Of a DNA stretch of 64,000 nucleotides, positions 46,814-55,712 are shown piece by piece. A model generated the notes under the pieces. It was not told where the DNA came from, did no database searches, and saw only the letters and a list, made by a program, of their open reading frames with translations. Position 1 is the stretch's first letter; every line of letters starts with the position of its first letter. Source of the stretch: Duodenibacillus sp. (GTDB lineage: Bacteria; Pseudomonadota; Gammaproteobacteria; Burkholderiales; Burkholderiaceae_F); assembly GCA_017628205.1 (NCBI GenBank), contig JAGBZO010000009.1:40188-104187 (forward strand), in the 5' to 3' direction. A program made the position numbers and the translations under genes.

Positions 46814-47552
46814 TTTCCGTCCGTGCTTTCTGATTCCCGTGTACAACCACGAGCACGCCGTGGGCCAGGTCGTCGAACAACTGCTGCCCTACGCCTTGCC
46901 GATCGTCTTGGTCGACGACGGCTCTTGCGATTCCTGCGCCGAGGTGTTGGATCGACTTCAGGCGGCACATCCGTCGGTCACCTTGATTCGTCATCATCGC
47001 AACGGCGGCAAGGGGCAGGCTTGCATGACGGGATTTTTCGCCGCGGACAATCTCGAATGCACGCACGCCTTTCAACTCGATGCCGACGGTCAACATGATC
47101 TCTCGGCGGTTCCGGCCTTTCTCGACGCCGCTCGCAACCGCCGTGACGCGTTGATTTGCGGTTACCCGATTTATGACGAAAGCGTCCCCGCTTCGCGTCA
47201 ACAGGGACGCAAAGTCAGCAATTGGTGGGTGGCGTTCAACGCCCGTTCAAACGCCTTCAAAGACGCGATGTGCGGCTTTCGCGTCTACCCGATCGAACCT
47301 TTGTTGCGCATTGTGAAGACGACGCGCTTGTCCAAGCGCATGGAATTCGACTGCGAAATTTTGGTGCATTGGGCTTGGCAGGACCTTCCCGTTGAAAATC
47401 ATCCGGTCAAAGTGACCTACCCGACGGACGGCGTCTCGCACTTCCGCATGATTCGAGACAACGTGCAAATCAGTTGCATGTACGCCAAATTGTGTTGCCA
47501 AATGCTCGCCAAACGTTCGATGCTGAGCGCCCGCCGTCATCATCATGTCTGA
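46806..47552 (+). CDS. GT2-family glycosyltransferase of the polyene-like cluster (N-terminal half of ApeJ type)
   Basis: 248 residues with a GT-A fold: CFLIPVYNHEHAV start, VDDGSCDSC, the metal-binding QLDADGQHD, and MCGFRVYPIEPLLRI. In APE loci the corresponding protein is a glycosyltransferase joined to an acyltransferase; here the two parts are separate ORFs overlapping by 8 bp. Likely transfers a sugar or lipid-anchor residue; the acceptor is unknown. Confidence 0.85.
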   Translation: MSDFRPCFLIPVYNHEHAVGQVVEQLLPYALPIVLVDDGSCDSCAEVLDRLQAAHPSVTLIRHHRNGGKGQACMTGFFAADNLECTHAFQLDADGQHDLSAVPAFLDAARNRRDALICGYPIYDESVPASRQQGRKVSNWWVAFNARSNAFKDAMCGFRVYPIEPLLRIVKTTRLSKRMEFDCEILVHWAWQDLPVENHPVKVTYPTDGVSHFRMIRDNVQISCMYAKLCCQMLAKRSMLSARRHHHV

Positions 47553-48501
47553 TCGTCATTGGTCCAACCTTCAAGAAACCACCTCCGTCTTCGGGATCAA
47601 GTTGTTGTACTGGATCTTCCGATTGGGCGGACGCACGACGTTCATGTTGACCTTGTGGCCCGTGATTATCGGCTACTGGTTGGCCGTTCCCCGCGTACGA
47701 CACGCTTCCGCCGATTATTTCGATCGCCTACATAAAAGTGGTCATTTTCCGTCAAAACCCAGGATCTTTCATCAATTTCGTCATATTTTTCATTTTGCCG
47801 ATACGATTCTCGATAAAATCCTAGCCGTTTCCGGTCATTTCTCCGCACGTGATTTGGAGGTTGACGGACTTCAGGAACTGCTTGCCGATCCGAGCGGCGG
47901 CATCCTGATCACGAGTCATACGGGATGTCTCGAATTGTGCAGCATGTTGCGCGAGCGCTTTAGCTCCCGCAAAGTGCGCATACTCGTTCACACGAAGCAC
48001 GCGCAACAATTCAAACGCATCATCGCCCGCATCAATCCGACCTTCCATCTCGATCACATTGAAGTCACCGAGCTCACTCCCGCCGTTGCCATCGCTTTGG
48101 AAGAGTGCGTCCGCGAAGGCGACTTCATCGTGATCGTCGGCGACCGCACGCCTATCGCCTCCCAAGCCGTCTGTCAGGCTGAATTTTTGGGGCAAAGCGC
48201 CTCGTTCCCCATTGGAGCGTTCCTCCTGGGCTTGTTGTTGAACTGTCGGATTTGGAGCATGATTTGCACGCGTAACCCTTCAAAGCGTACTCGATACGCG
48301 TTGTACTTCCGCCCTTTGTGGTCGCCGCACCCCATCCCTCGCTCGCAACGCCAACATCTATTTCGAAACTTGGCTCAAAGCTATGCGATCGAGCTGGAAC
48401 GTCGACTGTCTCAAAGCCCGTACGACTGGTTCAACTTCTTCGATTTCTGGCAAGCAGAGCAGCCCGCCCGCGACGCCCAAAAGGTAGAACATCAAGGGTA
48501 A
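47545..48501 (+). CDS. LpxL/LABLAT-type acyltransferase (C-terminal half of ApeJ type)
   Basis: 318-residue lipid A-type acyltransferase. The HX4E motif is in TSHTGCLELCSML (near 132) and GDRTPIAS follows. The N-terminal amphipathic segment suggests membrane contact. It probably acylates the lipid anchor or head sugar of the cluster product. Last gene of the cluster: hldA starts 50 bp later and no thioesterase, LolA or MMPL gene follows. Confidence 0.85.
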   Translation: MSDRHWSNLQETTSVFGIKLLYWIFRLGGRTTFMLTLWPVIIGYWLAVPRVRHASADYFDRLHKSGHFPSKPRIFHQFRHIFHFADTILDKILAVSGHFSARDLEVDGLQELLADPSGGILITSHTGCLELCSMLRERFSSRKVRILVHTKHAQQFKRIIARINPTFHLDHIEVTELTPAVAIALEECVREGDFIVIVGDRTPIASQAVCQAEFLGQSASFPIGAFLLGLLLNCRIWSMICTRNPSKRTRYALYFRPLWSPHPIPRSQRQHLFRNLAQSYAIELERRLSQSPYDWFNFFDFWQAEQPARDAQKVEHQG

Positions 48502-48550
48502 AATAGCTCCCATCGATCGGCTACGCCATCCCTCTATTCATCGACCGTTT

Positions 48551-49474
48551 ATGCAAAAAGAACTTCTCGCCTCCAAGCGCCTGCTCGTTGTGGGGGACTC
48601 CATGCTCGACCGCTACTGGTTCGGCGATGCCAACCGCATCTCGCCCGAAGCGCCCGTTCCCGTTGTTCGAGTCGTACGTACTCAAGACCGCTTGGGCGGC
48701 GCGGCCAACGTTGCGTTGAACATCAAGAATCTCGGAGCGCAGGCCTCGCTCATGAGCGTTGTCGGTCACGATGAAGCGGGCGCCACGATTCGTCACCTGT
48801 TGACGCAAGCCGGCATCACGCCAAAACTGCATGTGGATCCGAGTCTGAAAACCACGGTCAAATTGCGTTTGCTCGCACGTCAACAGCAGATCGTTCGCGT
48901 GGACTTTGAAGAAGCGCCCCAACACGAAGTGCTGGCCTCGTTATTGACGCAGTTCGAACAGGTCGTCGGCAATTACGACGCCTTGCTGCTGTCGGACTAC
49001 GGCAAAGGCGGGCTCAGTCACATCACCCGCATGATCGAAGTGGCTCGCGCCCGCAACATCCCGGTTTTGATCGATCCCAAGGGCAGCGATTACGATCGCT
49101 ACAAGGGAGCTACGGTCATCACGCCCAACCGCTCCGAACTGGAGTTGGTCGTCGGACCTTGGAAAAACGAAGACGATCTGAACCGAAAAGCGCAGAAACT
49201 GCGCGAGCAGCTGGAACTCAAAGCTTTGCTTTTGACTCGTAGCGAAGAAGGCATGACGCTCTTTACCGAAGACAGCATCGTCACCATTCCCGCTCAAGCG
49301 CGCGAAGTTTTCGACGTGTCGGGGGCTGGCGACACCGTCATTGCCGTTTTGGCTTCCATGATCGCGGCCGGCGTCCCCATGCAAGAAGCTGTCCAAACAG
49401 CCAACCGTGCCGGCGGCATCGTCGTTGGCAAACTCGGAACGGCTTCGGTCAGTTACGCCGAGTTGTTCGAGTGA
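48551..49474 (+). CDS. hldA: D-glycero-beta-D-manno-heptose-7-phosphate kinase (HldA, kinase part of HldE)
   Basis: 307-residue ribokinase-family enzyme making heptose-1,7-bisphosphate for LPS core. VVGDSMLDRYWFGDANRISPEAPVPVV and GGAANVALNI at the start; the catalytic Asp is in DVSGAGDTVIA near the C-terminus. It ends after the kinase domain; the cytidylyltransferase-like (HldC) domain of E. coli HldE is absent, so ADP-transfer must come from another gene. Shares an operon with gmhB (27-bp gap). Confidence 0.95.
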   Translation: MQKELLASKRLLVVGDSMLDRYWFGDANRISPEAPVPVVRVVRTQDRLGGAANVALNIKNLGAQASLMSVVGHDEAGATIRHLLTQAGITPKLHVDPSLKTTVKLRLLARQQQIVRVDFEEAPQHEVLASLLTQFEQVVGNYDALLLSDYGKGGLSHITRMIEVARARNIPVLIDPKGSDYDRYKGATVITPNRSELELVVGPWKNEDDLNRKAQKLREQLELKALLLTRSEEGMTLFTEDSIVTIPAQAREVFDVSGAGDTVIAVLASMIAAGVPMQEAVQTANRAGGIVVGKLGTASVSYAELFE

Positions 49475-49500
49475 GACCGTCCGCTTACGGAGACTTTCGA

Positions 49501-50052
49501 ATGGACAAGGGCGCCTTTCTCGATCGCGACGGGGTGATCAACCATGATCACGCGTACGTACACCGCATCGAAGATTTCGACTGGGTCGACGGCATTTTGG
49601 ACGCGGCACGACGGTTGCACGCGGCCGGCTATCGTTTGATCATCGTCACCAATCAATCCGGCATCGGTCGAGGCTATTACAGCGAAGCCGATTTCGAACG
49701 CCTCAACGCGGCGATTCGCGCTCAATTCGTCGAAGCCGGCGCGCCATTGTCCGGCATTTATTTTTGTCCCCATCATCCGGAAAAAGCGTTGGAGCCTTAC
49801 CGCATCCGTTGCGACTGCAGAAAACCCGAGCCGGGCATGATTTTGCAGGCCGCCAAGGATCTGAATATCGATCTGACGCAAAGCGTCATGTTCGGCGACA
49901 AACAAAGTGACATGAAAGCCGCCCTGCGTGCCGGCATTCCGACGCGCGTTTTGGTCGGCACCGACGGTTCGGCTCGTCCGGATCCCGTCCCCGAATGCAC
50001 GCATACCGCGCGTACCGTTTTCGAGAGCCTCGATCAACTGTCAGCGCTTTGA
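49501..50052 (+). CDS. gmhB: D-glycero-beta-D-manno-heptose-1,7-bisphosphate 7-phosphatase
   Basis: 183-residue HAD phosphatase removing the 7-phosphate after HldA. Catalytic Asp pair in FLDRDGVIN (7-15), TNQSGIGRGYY, the zinc site CPHHPE...RCDCRKP and FGDKQSDMKAA. The ATG at 49501 has GGAGA upstream. It completes heptose bisphosphate processing with hldA; ADP-heptose synthesis then needs HldC and HldD, not in the window. Confidence 0.95.
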   Translation: MDKGAFLDRDGVINHDHAYVHRIEDFDWVDGILDAARRLHAAGYRLIIVTNQSGIGRGYYSEADFERLNAAIRAQFVEAGAPLSGIYFCPHHPEKALEPYRIRCDCRKPEPGMILQAAKDLNIDLTQSVMFGDKQSDMKAALRAGIPTRVLVGTDGSARPDPVPECTHTARTVFESLDQLSAL

Positions 50053-50062
50053 CACGCGATTG

Positions 50063-50099
50063 AAAAAAAAGGCAAATGCCTATGCATTTGCCTTTTTTT
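50063..50099. terminator. Intrinsic terminator between gmhB and sppA
   Basis: A perfect stem with core GGCAAATGC/GCATTTGCC (50071-50079 with 50084-50092), flanked by an A-run and seven T, and a 4-nt loop. It serves both convergent genes. Confidence 0.9.
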
Positions 50100-50104
50100 A
50101 CTCT

Positions 50105-51907
50105 TTACCGTACCGAGCAAAGACAATGAGCCATGCTTTGTCCCGGGATTTTCAGGAAATAACTCAACCGTTCCGCTTCTCGGATCGGTTCGCGCATCGG
50201 CTCGGGCAACCACGTTGAAATAACGGGAATGCGCGACATCAACTTCAAGAACCAACCGGCGTCGTGGTCCTCAAACCAATAAATCGGCGCTTTGTCGTCG
50301 AGTTTTGCCAAACGACGCGCTTCCGCCATCGCTTCGTCCAGACCGCCCAACGCATCGACCAATCCGTATTGCGCCGCTTGACGTCCCGTATAGACCCGCC
50401 CCTGTGCCAAAGGACGCACCGTCGCTTCGGACAGCTTACGCGAGTCGGCCACCAGTCGAATGAAATCCCGGTACGTCCGTTCGATCGTCAATTCCATCAT
50501 GCGGGCATAGCGAGGATCCATTTCTTGCGTCAATGATTCGGCGCCGGCCAACCAAGTCGTTGACACGCCGCCCGTACCGACGGAGAACTTGTCCAGAGTC
50601 CTTTCAAACGTGGGCAACATGCCGAAAACGCCGATGGATCCCGTCACCGTCATCGGATCGGCATAAATGCGATCGGCCGCCAAACTCAACCAATAGCCGC
50701 CGCTGGCCGCATAATCGCCCATACTGACGACCACGGGCATGCCGGACTTCTTCACCAGTTCGAGCTCGCGACGGATCATTTCGCTAGCGACGGCGCTGCC
50801 TCCGGGACTATCGACGCGAACCAACAGCGCGCCAACGTTCGGATCTTGTTTGGCTTGACGGATCCAACGGATCGCCGTGCGAGCGCCGACATGCTCGGAG
50901 CCGCTCTTGCCGTCGCGGATGTCGCCCTCAAGCGTCACGACGGCCACGCCTTTGCCTCCGGGCATCTGTTCCGAGCCCTTGACCATCACGTAATCGACGT
51001 AATCGATCTTGCGCAAACGATCGACGCCGAGACGTCCGCCTTGTCGTTCAAGCAACAAGTCGTTGACTTCGTCGTCGGTTCGCAACGCGTCGACCAGATT
51101 GTTGCTCAACGCCAAAGCACCGGCGTCGCCCCCGGCCTCCTGCAACCTTTCAGGCAATTGTTCGATCAAGCGATCGATCGCTCCGGGCATCAACCCGCGG
51201 GCCGTTTGAATGGAGTCCGTCCATTGAACCCAAGCGTCCTTCATCCAGAACAAGTCGGCTTGGCGCGACTCTTCGGTCGGTCCGGTTCGAACGAATACTT
51301 CAGGGAACGTTTTGTAGTCGCCGGCCTTGAATACATGCACGTTGACGCCCACGTCTTTAAGCGTTTGTCCCCAATACAACCGATTGCTCGACAACCCCTT
51401 GAGCGCGACCTGCCCCATCGGATGCAGGAAGACTTCCGTTGCATGCGCCGCAATGGAATACTGCTGCTGGGTAAACGAACTGGACCAAACCGTAATGCTC
51501 TTTCCCGACTGTTTGAACGCCATCATCGCCGAGCCGATTTCTCTCAATGCGGCCAAACCGACGCGATTCAAATCATCCACTCGCATATAAACGCCGTCGA
51601 TGGACGGATCGTCCGCCGCCCACTTCAGAGACAAAACGACGTCGCTCAACAACGTTTCGCCGGCAGGTTCCCCCATGGCGGCTGTCAAAGCGGCTTCACG
51701 ACCGGCCAAATGACTTTGCTCGACGACATTGCCCGTCAGGTTCATGTACAACAGGCTCTTGGGCTCCACTTGCATCTGGGGAGACCAAAGCCACACTCCG
51801 ACGCCGATGCCGAGCAAGATCAACAAAACGATGTTCGCCAACGCGACTCGGGTGAAATTCAAGATGGTCCAAGCGGCTTGGACCGTGTTTTTAATCAACG
51901 TCCACAT
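50105..51907 (-). CDS. sppA: Signal peptide peptidase SppA (67 kDa type)
   Basis: 600-residue inner-membrane serine protease that degrades cleaved signal peptides. One N-terminal membrane helix (IVLLILLGIGVGVWLW, about 26-41) precedes two peptidase_S49 domains. The general-base Lys is probably in VFKAGDYKTFPEVF and the nucleophile Ser in GDYAASGGYWLSLAA near residue 400, followed by MTVTGSIGVFG. Length matches E. coli SppA. It starts 12 bp after the HAD gene and lies in the same operon. Confidence 0.95.
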   Translation of the reverse strand: MWTLIKNTVQAAWTILNFTRVALANIVLLILLGIGVGVWLWSPQMQVEPKSLLYMNLTGNVVEQSHLAGREAALTAAMGEPAGETLLSDVVLSLKWAADDPSIDGVYMRVDDLNRVGLAALREIGSAMMAFKQSGKSITVWSSSFTQQQYSIAAHATEVFLHPMGQVALKGLSSNRLYWGQTLKDVGVNVHVFKAGDYKTFPEVFVRTGPTEESRQADLFWMKDAWVQWTDSIQTARGLMPGAIDRLIEQLPERLQEAGGDAGALALSNNLVDALRTDDEVNDLLLERQGGRLGVDRLRKIDYVDYVMVKGSEQMPGGKGVAVVTLEGDIRDGKSGSEHVGARTAIRWIRQAKQDPNVGALLVRVDSPGGSAVASEMIRRELELVKKSGMPVVVSMGDYAASGGYWLSLAADRIYADPMTVTGSIGVFGMLPTFERTLDKFSVGTGGVSTTWLAGAESLTQEMDPRYARMMELTIERTYRDFIRLVADSRKLSEATVRPLAQGRVYTGRQAAQYGLVDALGGLDEAMAEARRLAKLDDKAPIYWFEDHDAGWFLKLMSRIPVISTWLPEPMREPIREAERLSYFLKIPGQSMAHCLCSVR

Positions 51908-51919
51908 ACGCCTTCGCTC

Positions 51920-52666
51920 TTATCGGTTTCGAGTAACCAACGCATTCAATTCGGCAATATCCTCGATCACCACATCGACGAAACTCGGGCGGTAAAAACG
52001 CTCCATGCGCGCACGATGGTAACCGATACACCAAACGGTCTTCATGCCCAACGCCTTGGCCGCTTTCAAGTTGGCCAAACTGTCTTCAACCAACACCACG
52101 TGCTCGGGCTTGACCTGCGCCTGAGCCGCCACAACGCTCAACAGCGTTTTGTCGGGCTTGCAACGCCACTTGCCCAAACACTGCATTTGGTTCGACGTCT
52201 TGACCGTTTCAAACACCCCTTGCAAATGCAGCGTCTTCAAAATCGTTTCCGCGTAATCTTTGGGGCCGTTTGTCAACAACACCTTTTTGCCGGGCAAACG
52301 GGTGATGGTGCGACGCATAAGCGTCTTGGGCAAGCGGGTTTTCACGCCGCAAGCCACGTCAAAACGATGGGTTTCGGTCAGAAATTCCTCGGGGCTGATG
52401 TGATGATGCCGCTGCAGACCTTTGAAGGTGGCGCCGTACTTGGACCAATAATCGTATTGAAGCGCACGAGCTTGTTCCGTCGTCACGTTCAATCGTCGCG
52501 CAATGAACGATTGCATGAGCGCATGAATCTTTTCGAACATGTAGGCGGAAGCGTTGTAGAGCGTGTTGTCCATGTCGAACAACCACAAACGAGGCGTGCC
52601 GAGACTGGCTCGTGCACGAAGAGCCGAGGCAAACGGTGAGACTTTTTTACGTCGCGCAGGAAGCAT
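51920..52666 (-). CDS. HAD-family pyrimidine 5'-nucleotidase-like protein
   Basis: 248-residue HAD phosphatase. Catalytic FDMDNTLYN (near 31-39), VLLTNGPKDYAE as motif II and VLVEDSLANLKAAKALGM as motif IV; the cap helix has the sequence style of yeast Sdt1-type nucleotidases. ATG 52666 has AGGTGA upstream. Substrate (UMP/CMP or another phosphate) is inferred from the family only. Confidence 0.85.
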   Translation of the reverse strand: MLPARRKKVSPFASALRARASLGTPRLWLFDMDNTLYNASAYMFEKIHALMQSFIARRLNVTTEQARALQYDYWSKYGATFKGLQRHHHISPEEFLTETHRFDVACGVKTRLPKTLMRRTITRLPGKKVLLTNGPKDYAETILKTLHLQGVFETVKTSNQMQCLGKWRCKPDKTLLSVVAAQAQVKPEHVVLVEDSLANLKAAKALGMKTVWCIGYHRARMERFYRPSFVDVVIEDIAELNALVTRNR

Positions 52667-52741
52667 TGTGTCACCTGTAAAGAGTTGCGGGCAACGCAAT
52701 GAAGACGGTAACCAGCGTTGCCGTTACTTGACGCAGATAAC

Positions 52742-52765
52742 AAAAAACCACCTCGAGGGTGGTTT
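52742..52765 (-). terminator. Terminator after tRNA-Phe
   Basis: An 8-bp stem AAACCACC (52745-52752) / GGTGGTTT (52758-52765) with a 5-nt loop, followed on the minus strand by additional T. It lies 6 bp from the tRNA 3' end. Confidence 0.8.
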
Positions 52766-52770
52766 ATCAG

Positions 52771-52846
52771 TGGTGGCCAGGGACGGAATCGAACCGCCGA
52801 CACGCGGATTTTCAATCCGCTGCTCTACCAACTGAGCTACCTGGCC
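52771..52846 (-). tRNA. tRNA-Phe (anticodon GAA)
   Basis: 76 nt with encoded CCA. Acceptor GGCCAGG/CCTGGCC, anticodon stem GCGGA/TCCGC with loop TTGAAAA (anticodon GAA), T-loop TTCGATT. D-arm AGCTCAGTTGGTAGAGC. Confidence 0.96.
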
Positions 52847-53211
52847 ACTGGAGAAGTCGAACTATAATGATGTTTTTCCTCTTTTGCAAGTGTTTTGAAG
52901 AAATTTTGTCCGTTTTTTTACCGAAAAAATCGACGCAACCAACGAAAAAAGACTTATAGCATTGTTTTCAATGGAAAAAATCATTGGCAAAAGCAACTGC
53001 GTCCGCTCCATGTTTTTTTCTTGTTTCAAAACGCAGTGCATCAAGGTGACGATACCTTCGACAACATCGGGAATTTTCGACTATTCGCACGAAGATACCG
53101 CCTGTTAAGATTGTCACAATGTTACTTTTTTTATAATTCGGCATCTTCAATCATGGCTTATTGTGCGCCTCGTTTTCGCAACGCCTCGGCCACAGCACCA
53201 CGTACGTACCC
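52847..53211. other. AT-rich intergenic region upstream of hemA
   Basis: 365 bp without a credible gene. It is clearly richer in A/T runs than the surroundings. A TATAAT (53132-53137) preceded by TTGTCA (53111-53116, 15-bp spacer, a little short) is the best hemA promoter. The tRNA-Phe promoter should lie at its left end on the minus strand. No strong hairpin was seen. Confidence 0.5.
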
Positions 53212-54501
53212 ATGCAACTGCTTTGTTTAGGCCTCAATCACACGACCGCTCCGCTTTCCGTGCGCGAACGCGTCGCTTTCGGTCCCGACGAAATGGCTCC
53301 GACCATCGCTCTGCTCAAAGAGCGTCTCGGCAGCCCTGAACTCGGCGGTCTGACCGAAGCGATGATTTTGTCGACCTGCAATCGAACCGAGTTCTATTGC
53401 GCCGTTGCAAATGCGTCCTCGGCGTTTGACGGCCTGTGTCGCATTATTGAAGAGCTCAAGGGTGTCGGCCACTCTCAATTCGAACCCCACACGTACAAAT
53501 ACGTCCAGAGCGAAGCCGCACGTCATATTTATCGCGTCGTCTCCGGCATCGACTCCATGGTGTTGGGCGAAACCCAAATCGTCGGGCAATTTAAAAAAGC
53601 AGTTGAAAGCTCGATGGAAGTCGGCGGGTTGGGCCTGATGCTCAATCACGTCTTTCAACAAGCGTTCACCGTCGCCAAAGAAGTGCGTTCGTCCACTGCG
53701 ATCGGTTCAAGCTCCGTCAGTTTGGCGGCCGCTGCCGTTCGTTTGGCCATGCGTTTGTTCGGAACGCTTCAATCCGAAAACGTCTTGTTTGTCGGCGCCG
53801 GTGAAATGATCGAGTTGTGCGCGGCTCACTTCGGCGCACAAAATCCCAAATCCGTCACGGTGGCCAACCGCTCCGTCGAACGAGGTCAAGCGTTGGCCGC
53901 CCGCTATAACGGCCGCGCCATGCGTCTGCAGGACTTGCCCAACGAAATCGCCAAATTCGACATCGTTGTTTCCTGCACCGCTTCCGCTCTTCCGATTATC
54001 GGTTTGGGCATGATCGAACGCGCCATCAAAGCGCGTCATCATCGTCCGATGTGCATTGTCGACTTGGCCGTGCCGCGCGACGTGGAAGCCGAAGTGGCGC
54101 GTTTGGATGACGTCTACGTCTACTCCATGGACGAGCTCGGCGCCGTAGTTCAATCGGGCCGTGAAAGCCGTCAGGCCGCCGTCATCGAAGCCGAATCCAT
54201 CATCAATCAAAACGTTCGCGAATTTGAACGATGGCTTGCCATGCGTGCGGCCGTTCCCGCCATTACGCGCATGCGCGCACGCGCCCACCATCTGTGCGAT
54301 CAACAGTTGACCCTGGCACGCAACATGCTGGCCGCGGGCAGCTCGCCGGACGAAGCGTTGGATTTCCTGGCTCATTCATTGACGCACAAACTCATTCACG
54401 ATCCGACCATTTTGTTGCGCAATGCCGAGGGTCTGACTCAAGACGAACGCGAACACATGACCAGCATCGTCGGTCGTTTTTTCCAAAGCCGTCCGTTCTG
54501 A
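53212..54501 (+). CDS. hemA: Glutamyl-tRNA reductase
   Basis: 429-residue enzyme that makes glutamate-1-semialdehyde from Glu-tRNA, first step of C5 haem synthesis. Start [21 protein letters not shown]; catalytic Cys in [13 protein letters not shown] (near 50); [13 protein letters not shown] and the NADPH site [20 protein letters not shown]-terminal dimer domain. The ATG at 53212 matches the family start; an upstream extension has no similarity. Followed by a strong terminator. Confidence 0.97.
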   Translation: MQLLCLGLNHTTAPLSVRERVAFGPDEMAPTIALLKERLGSPELGGLTEAMILSTCNRTEFYCAVANASSAFDGLCRIIEELKGVGHSQFEPHTYKYVQSEAARHIYRVVSGIDSMVLGETQIVGQFKKAVESSMEVGGLGLMLNHVFQQAFTVAKEVRSSTAIGSSSVSLAAAAVRLAMRLFGTLQSENVLFVGAGEMIELCAAHFGAQNPKSVTVANRSVERGQALAARYNGRAMRLQDLPNEIAKFDIVVSCTASALPIIGLGMIERAIKARHHRPMCIVDLAVPRDVEAEVARLDDVYVYSMDELGAVVQSGRESRQAAVIEAESIINQNVREFERWLAMRAAVPAITRMRARAHHLCDQQLTLARNMLAAGSSPDEALDFLAHSLTHKLIHDPTILLRNAEGLTQDEREHMTSIVGRFFQSRPF

Positions 54502-54521
54502 TCTCCTCGATTCTCCCTCTG

Positions 54522-54556
54522 AAAAGAACCGTTTTGCTATCAAAACGGTTCTTTTT
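54522..54556 (+). terminator. Intrinsic terminator of hemA
   Basis: A perfect 14-bp stem (54522-54535 with 54542-54555, core AGAACCGTTTT) and a 6-nt loop, followed by T. Confidence 0.92.
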
Positions 54557-54625
54557 GCGTTAAGATTTTTCAACTGTCCCGGACGCCGCGATCAGCGCGT
54601 TCACAATCCATTCTCCGTATACGCC

Positions 54626-55708
54626 ATGATGAAAGAGAGCATGCGCGCCAAGCTGTTGGGCTTGTGTCGTCGTCTTGAAGAAATCGATGCCATGCTTGCG
54701 GCTCCCGATGCCGCGGACGATATGAACCGTTTTCGCGATCTGTCGCGCGAACGCGCCGAAATCGAGCCCGTAACGCTCAAAATGCGCGCCTATGAAACCG
54801 TTGAAGACGATATTGCCGCCGCTCAAGAGTTGAGTTCGGATCCTGAAATGGCGGAGTTCGCGCAAGAAGAAATCAAAGCCGGCAAAGTTGCCTTGCAAGA
54901 GTTAGAAAAGGATTTGGAAATCCTTTTGTTGCCGCGCGATCCCAACGACAACCGCAACATCTTTTTGGAAATTCGCGCCGGCACCGGCGGGGACGAATCC
55001 GCTTTGTTCGCCGGCGACTTATTGCGCATGTACATGCGTTATGCCGAACGTCAAGGTTGGAACGTTGAAATCGTCAGCAAAAACGAAAGCGATCTTGGCG
55101 GTTATCGCGAAGTGATTTGTCGTTTGATCGGAGAAGGAGCCTACTCGCGCCTGAAGTTTGAATCGGGCGGCCATCGCGTTCAACGCGTTCCCGAAACGGA
55201 AGCGGCCGGCCGCATCCACACGTCGGCCTGTACAGTCGCCGTTTTGCCCGAACTCGACGAGATCGAAGCGATCCAAATCAATCCGGCCGATCTGCGCATC
55301 GACGTCTACCGAGCCTCCGGCGCCGGCGGTCAACACGTGCAAAAAACCGATTCGGCCGTCCGCATCACGCACTTGCCCTCCGGTATGGTCGTGGAGTGTC
55401 AGGACGAACGAAGCCAGCGTCAAAACAAAGAGCGCGCCTTGCAAGTTCTCGCATCGCGTTTGCATGCGGCCGAAGTGGCCAAACAGCAAGCGCAGGAAGC
55501 CAGCACGCGAAAGAGCCTTGTCGGAAGCGGCGATCGAAGCGAACGCATTCGTACCTACAATTTCCCGCAAGGGCGTGTCACGGATCACCGCATCAACCTG
55601 ACCCTCTACCGACTCGACGCCATCATGGACGGCGACTTGACGGAAATCATTTCCGCTCTGACGACCGAACATCAAGCCGAGCTTTTGGCTCAAATGGGCG
55701 AGGGTTAA
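54626..55708 (+). CDS. prfA: Peptide chain release factor 1
   Basis: 360-residue RF1 that reads UAA/UAG. The stop-reading loop is [15 protein letters not shown] (PET version of the PxT motif, near 185) and the peptidyl-hydrolysis GGQ motif is in [15 protein letters not shown] (near 230). Normal length. It follows the hemA terminator in the common hemA-prfA-prmC order, and prmC, which methylates the GGQ Gln, starts 4 bp after its stop. Confidence 0.98.
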   Translation: MMKESMRAKLLGLCRRLEEIDAMLAAPDAADDMNRFRDLSRERAEIEPVTLKMRAYETVEDDIAAAQELSSDPEMAEFAQEEIKAGKVALQELEKDLEILLLPRDPNDNRNIFLEIRAGTGGDESALFAGDLLRMYMRYAERQGWNVEIVSKNESDLGGYREVICRLIGEGAYSRLKFESGGHRVQRVPETEAAGRIHTSACTVAVLPELDEIEAIQINPADLRIDVYRASGAGGQHVQKTDSAVRITHLPSGMVVECQDERSQRQNKERALQVLASRLHAAEVAKQQAQEASTRKSLVGSGDRSERIRTYNFPQGRVTDHRINLTLYRLDAIMDGDLTEIISALTTEHQAELLAQMGEG

Positions 55709-55712
55709 ACAT

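Noticed and set aside
50846-52639. A 597-codon plus-strand open frame
   Set aside because: Antisense to sppA and the HAD gene, both of which have complete catalytic motifs; no ribosome site or domain.
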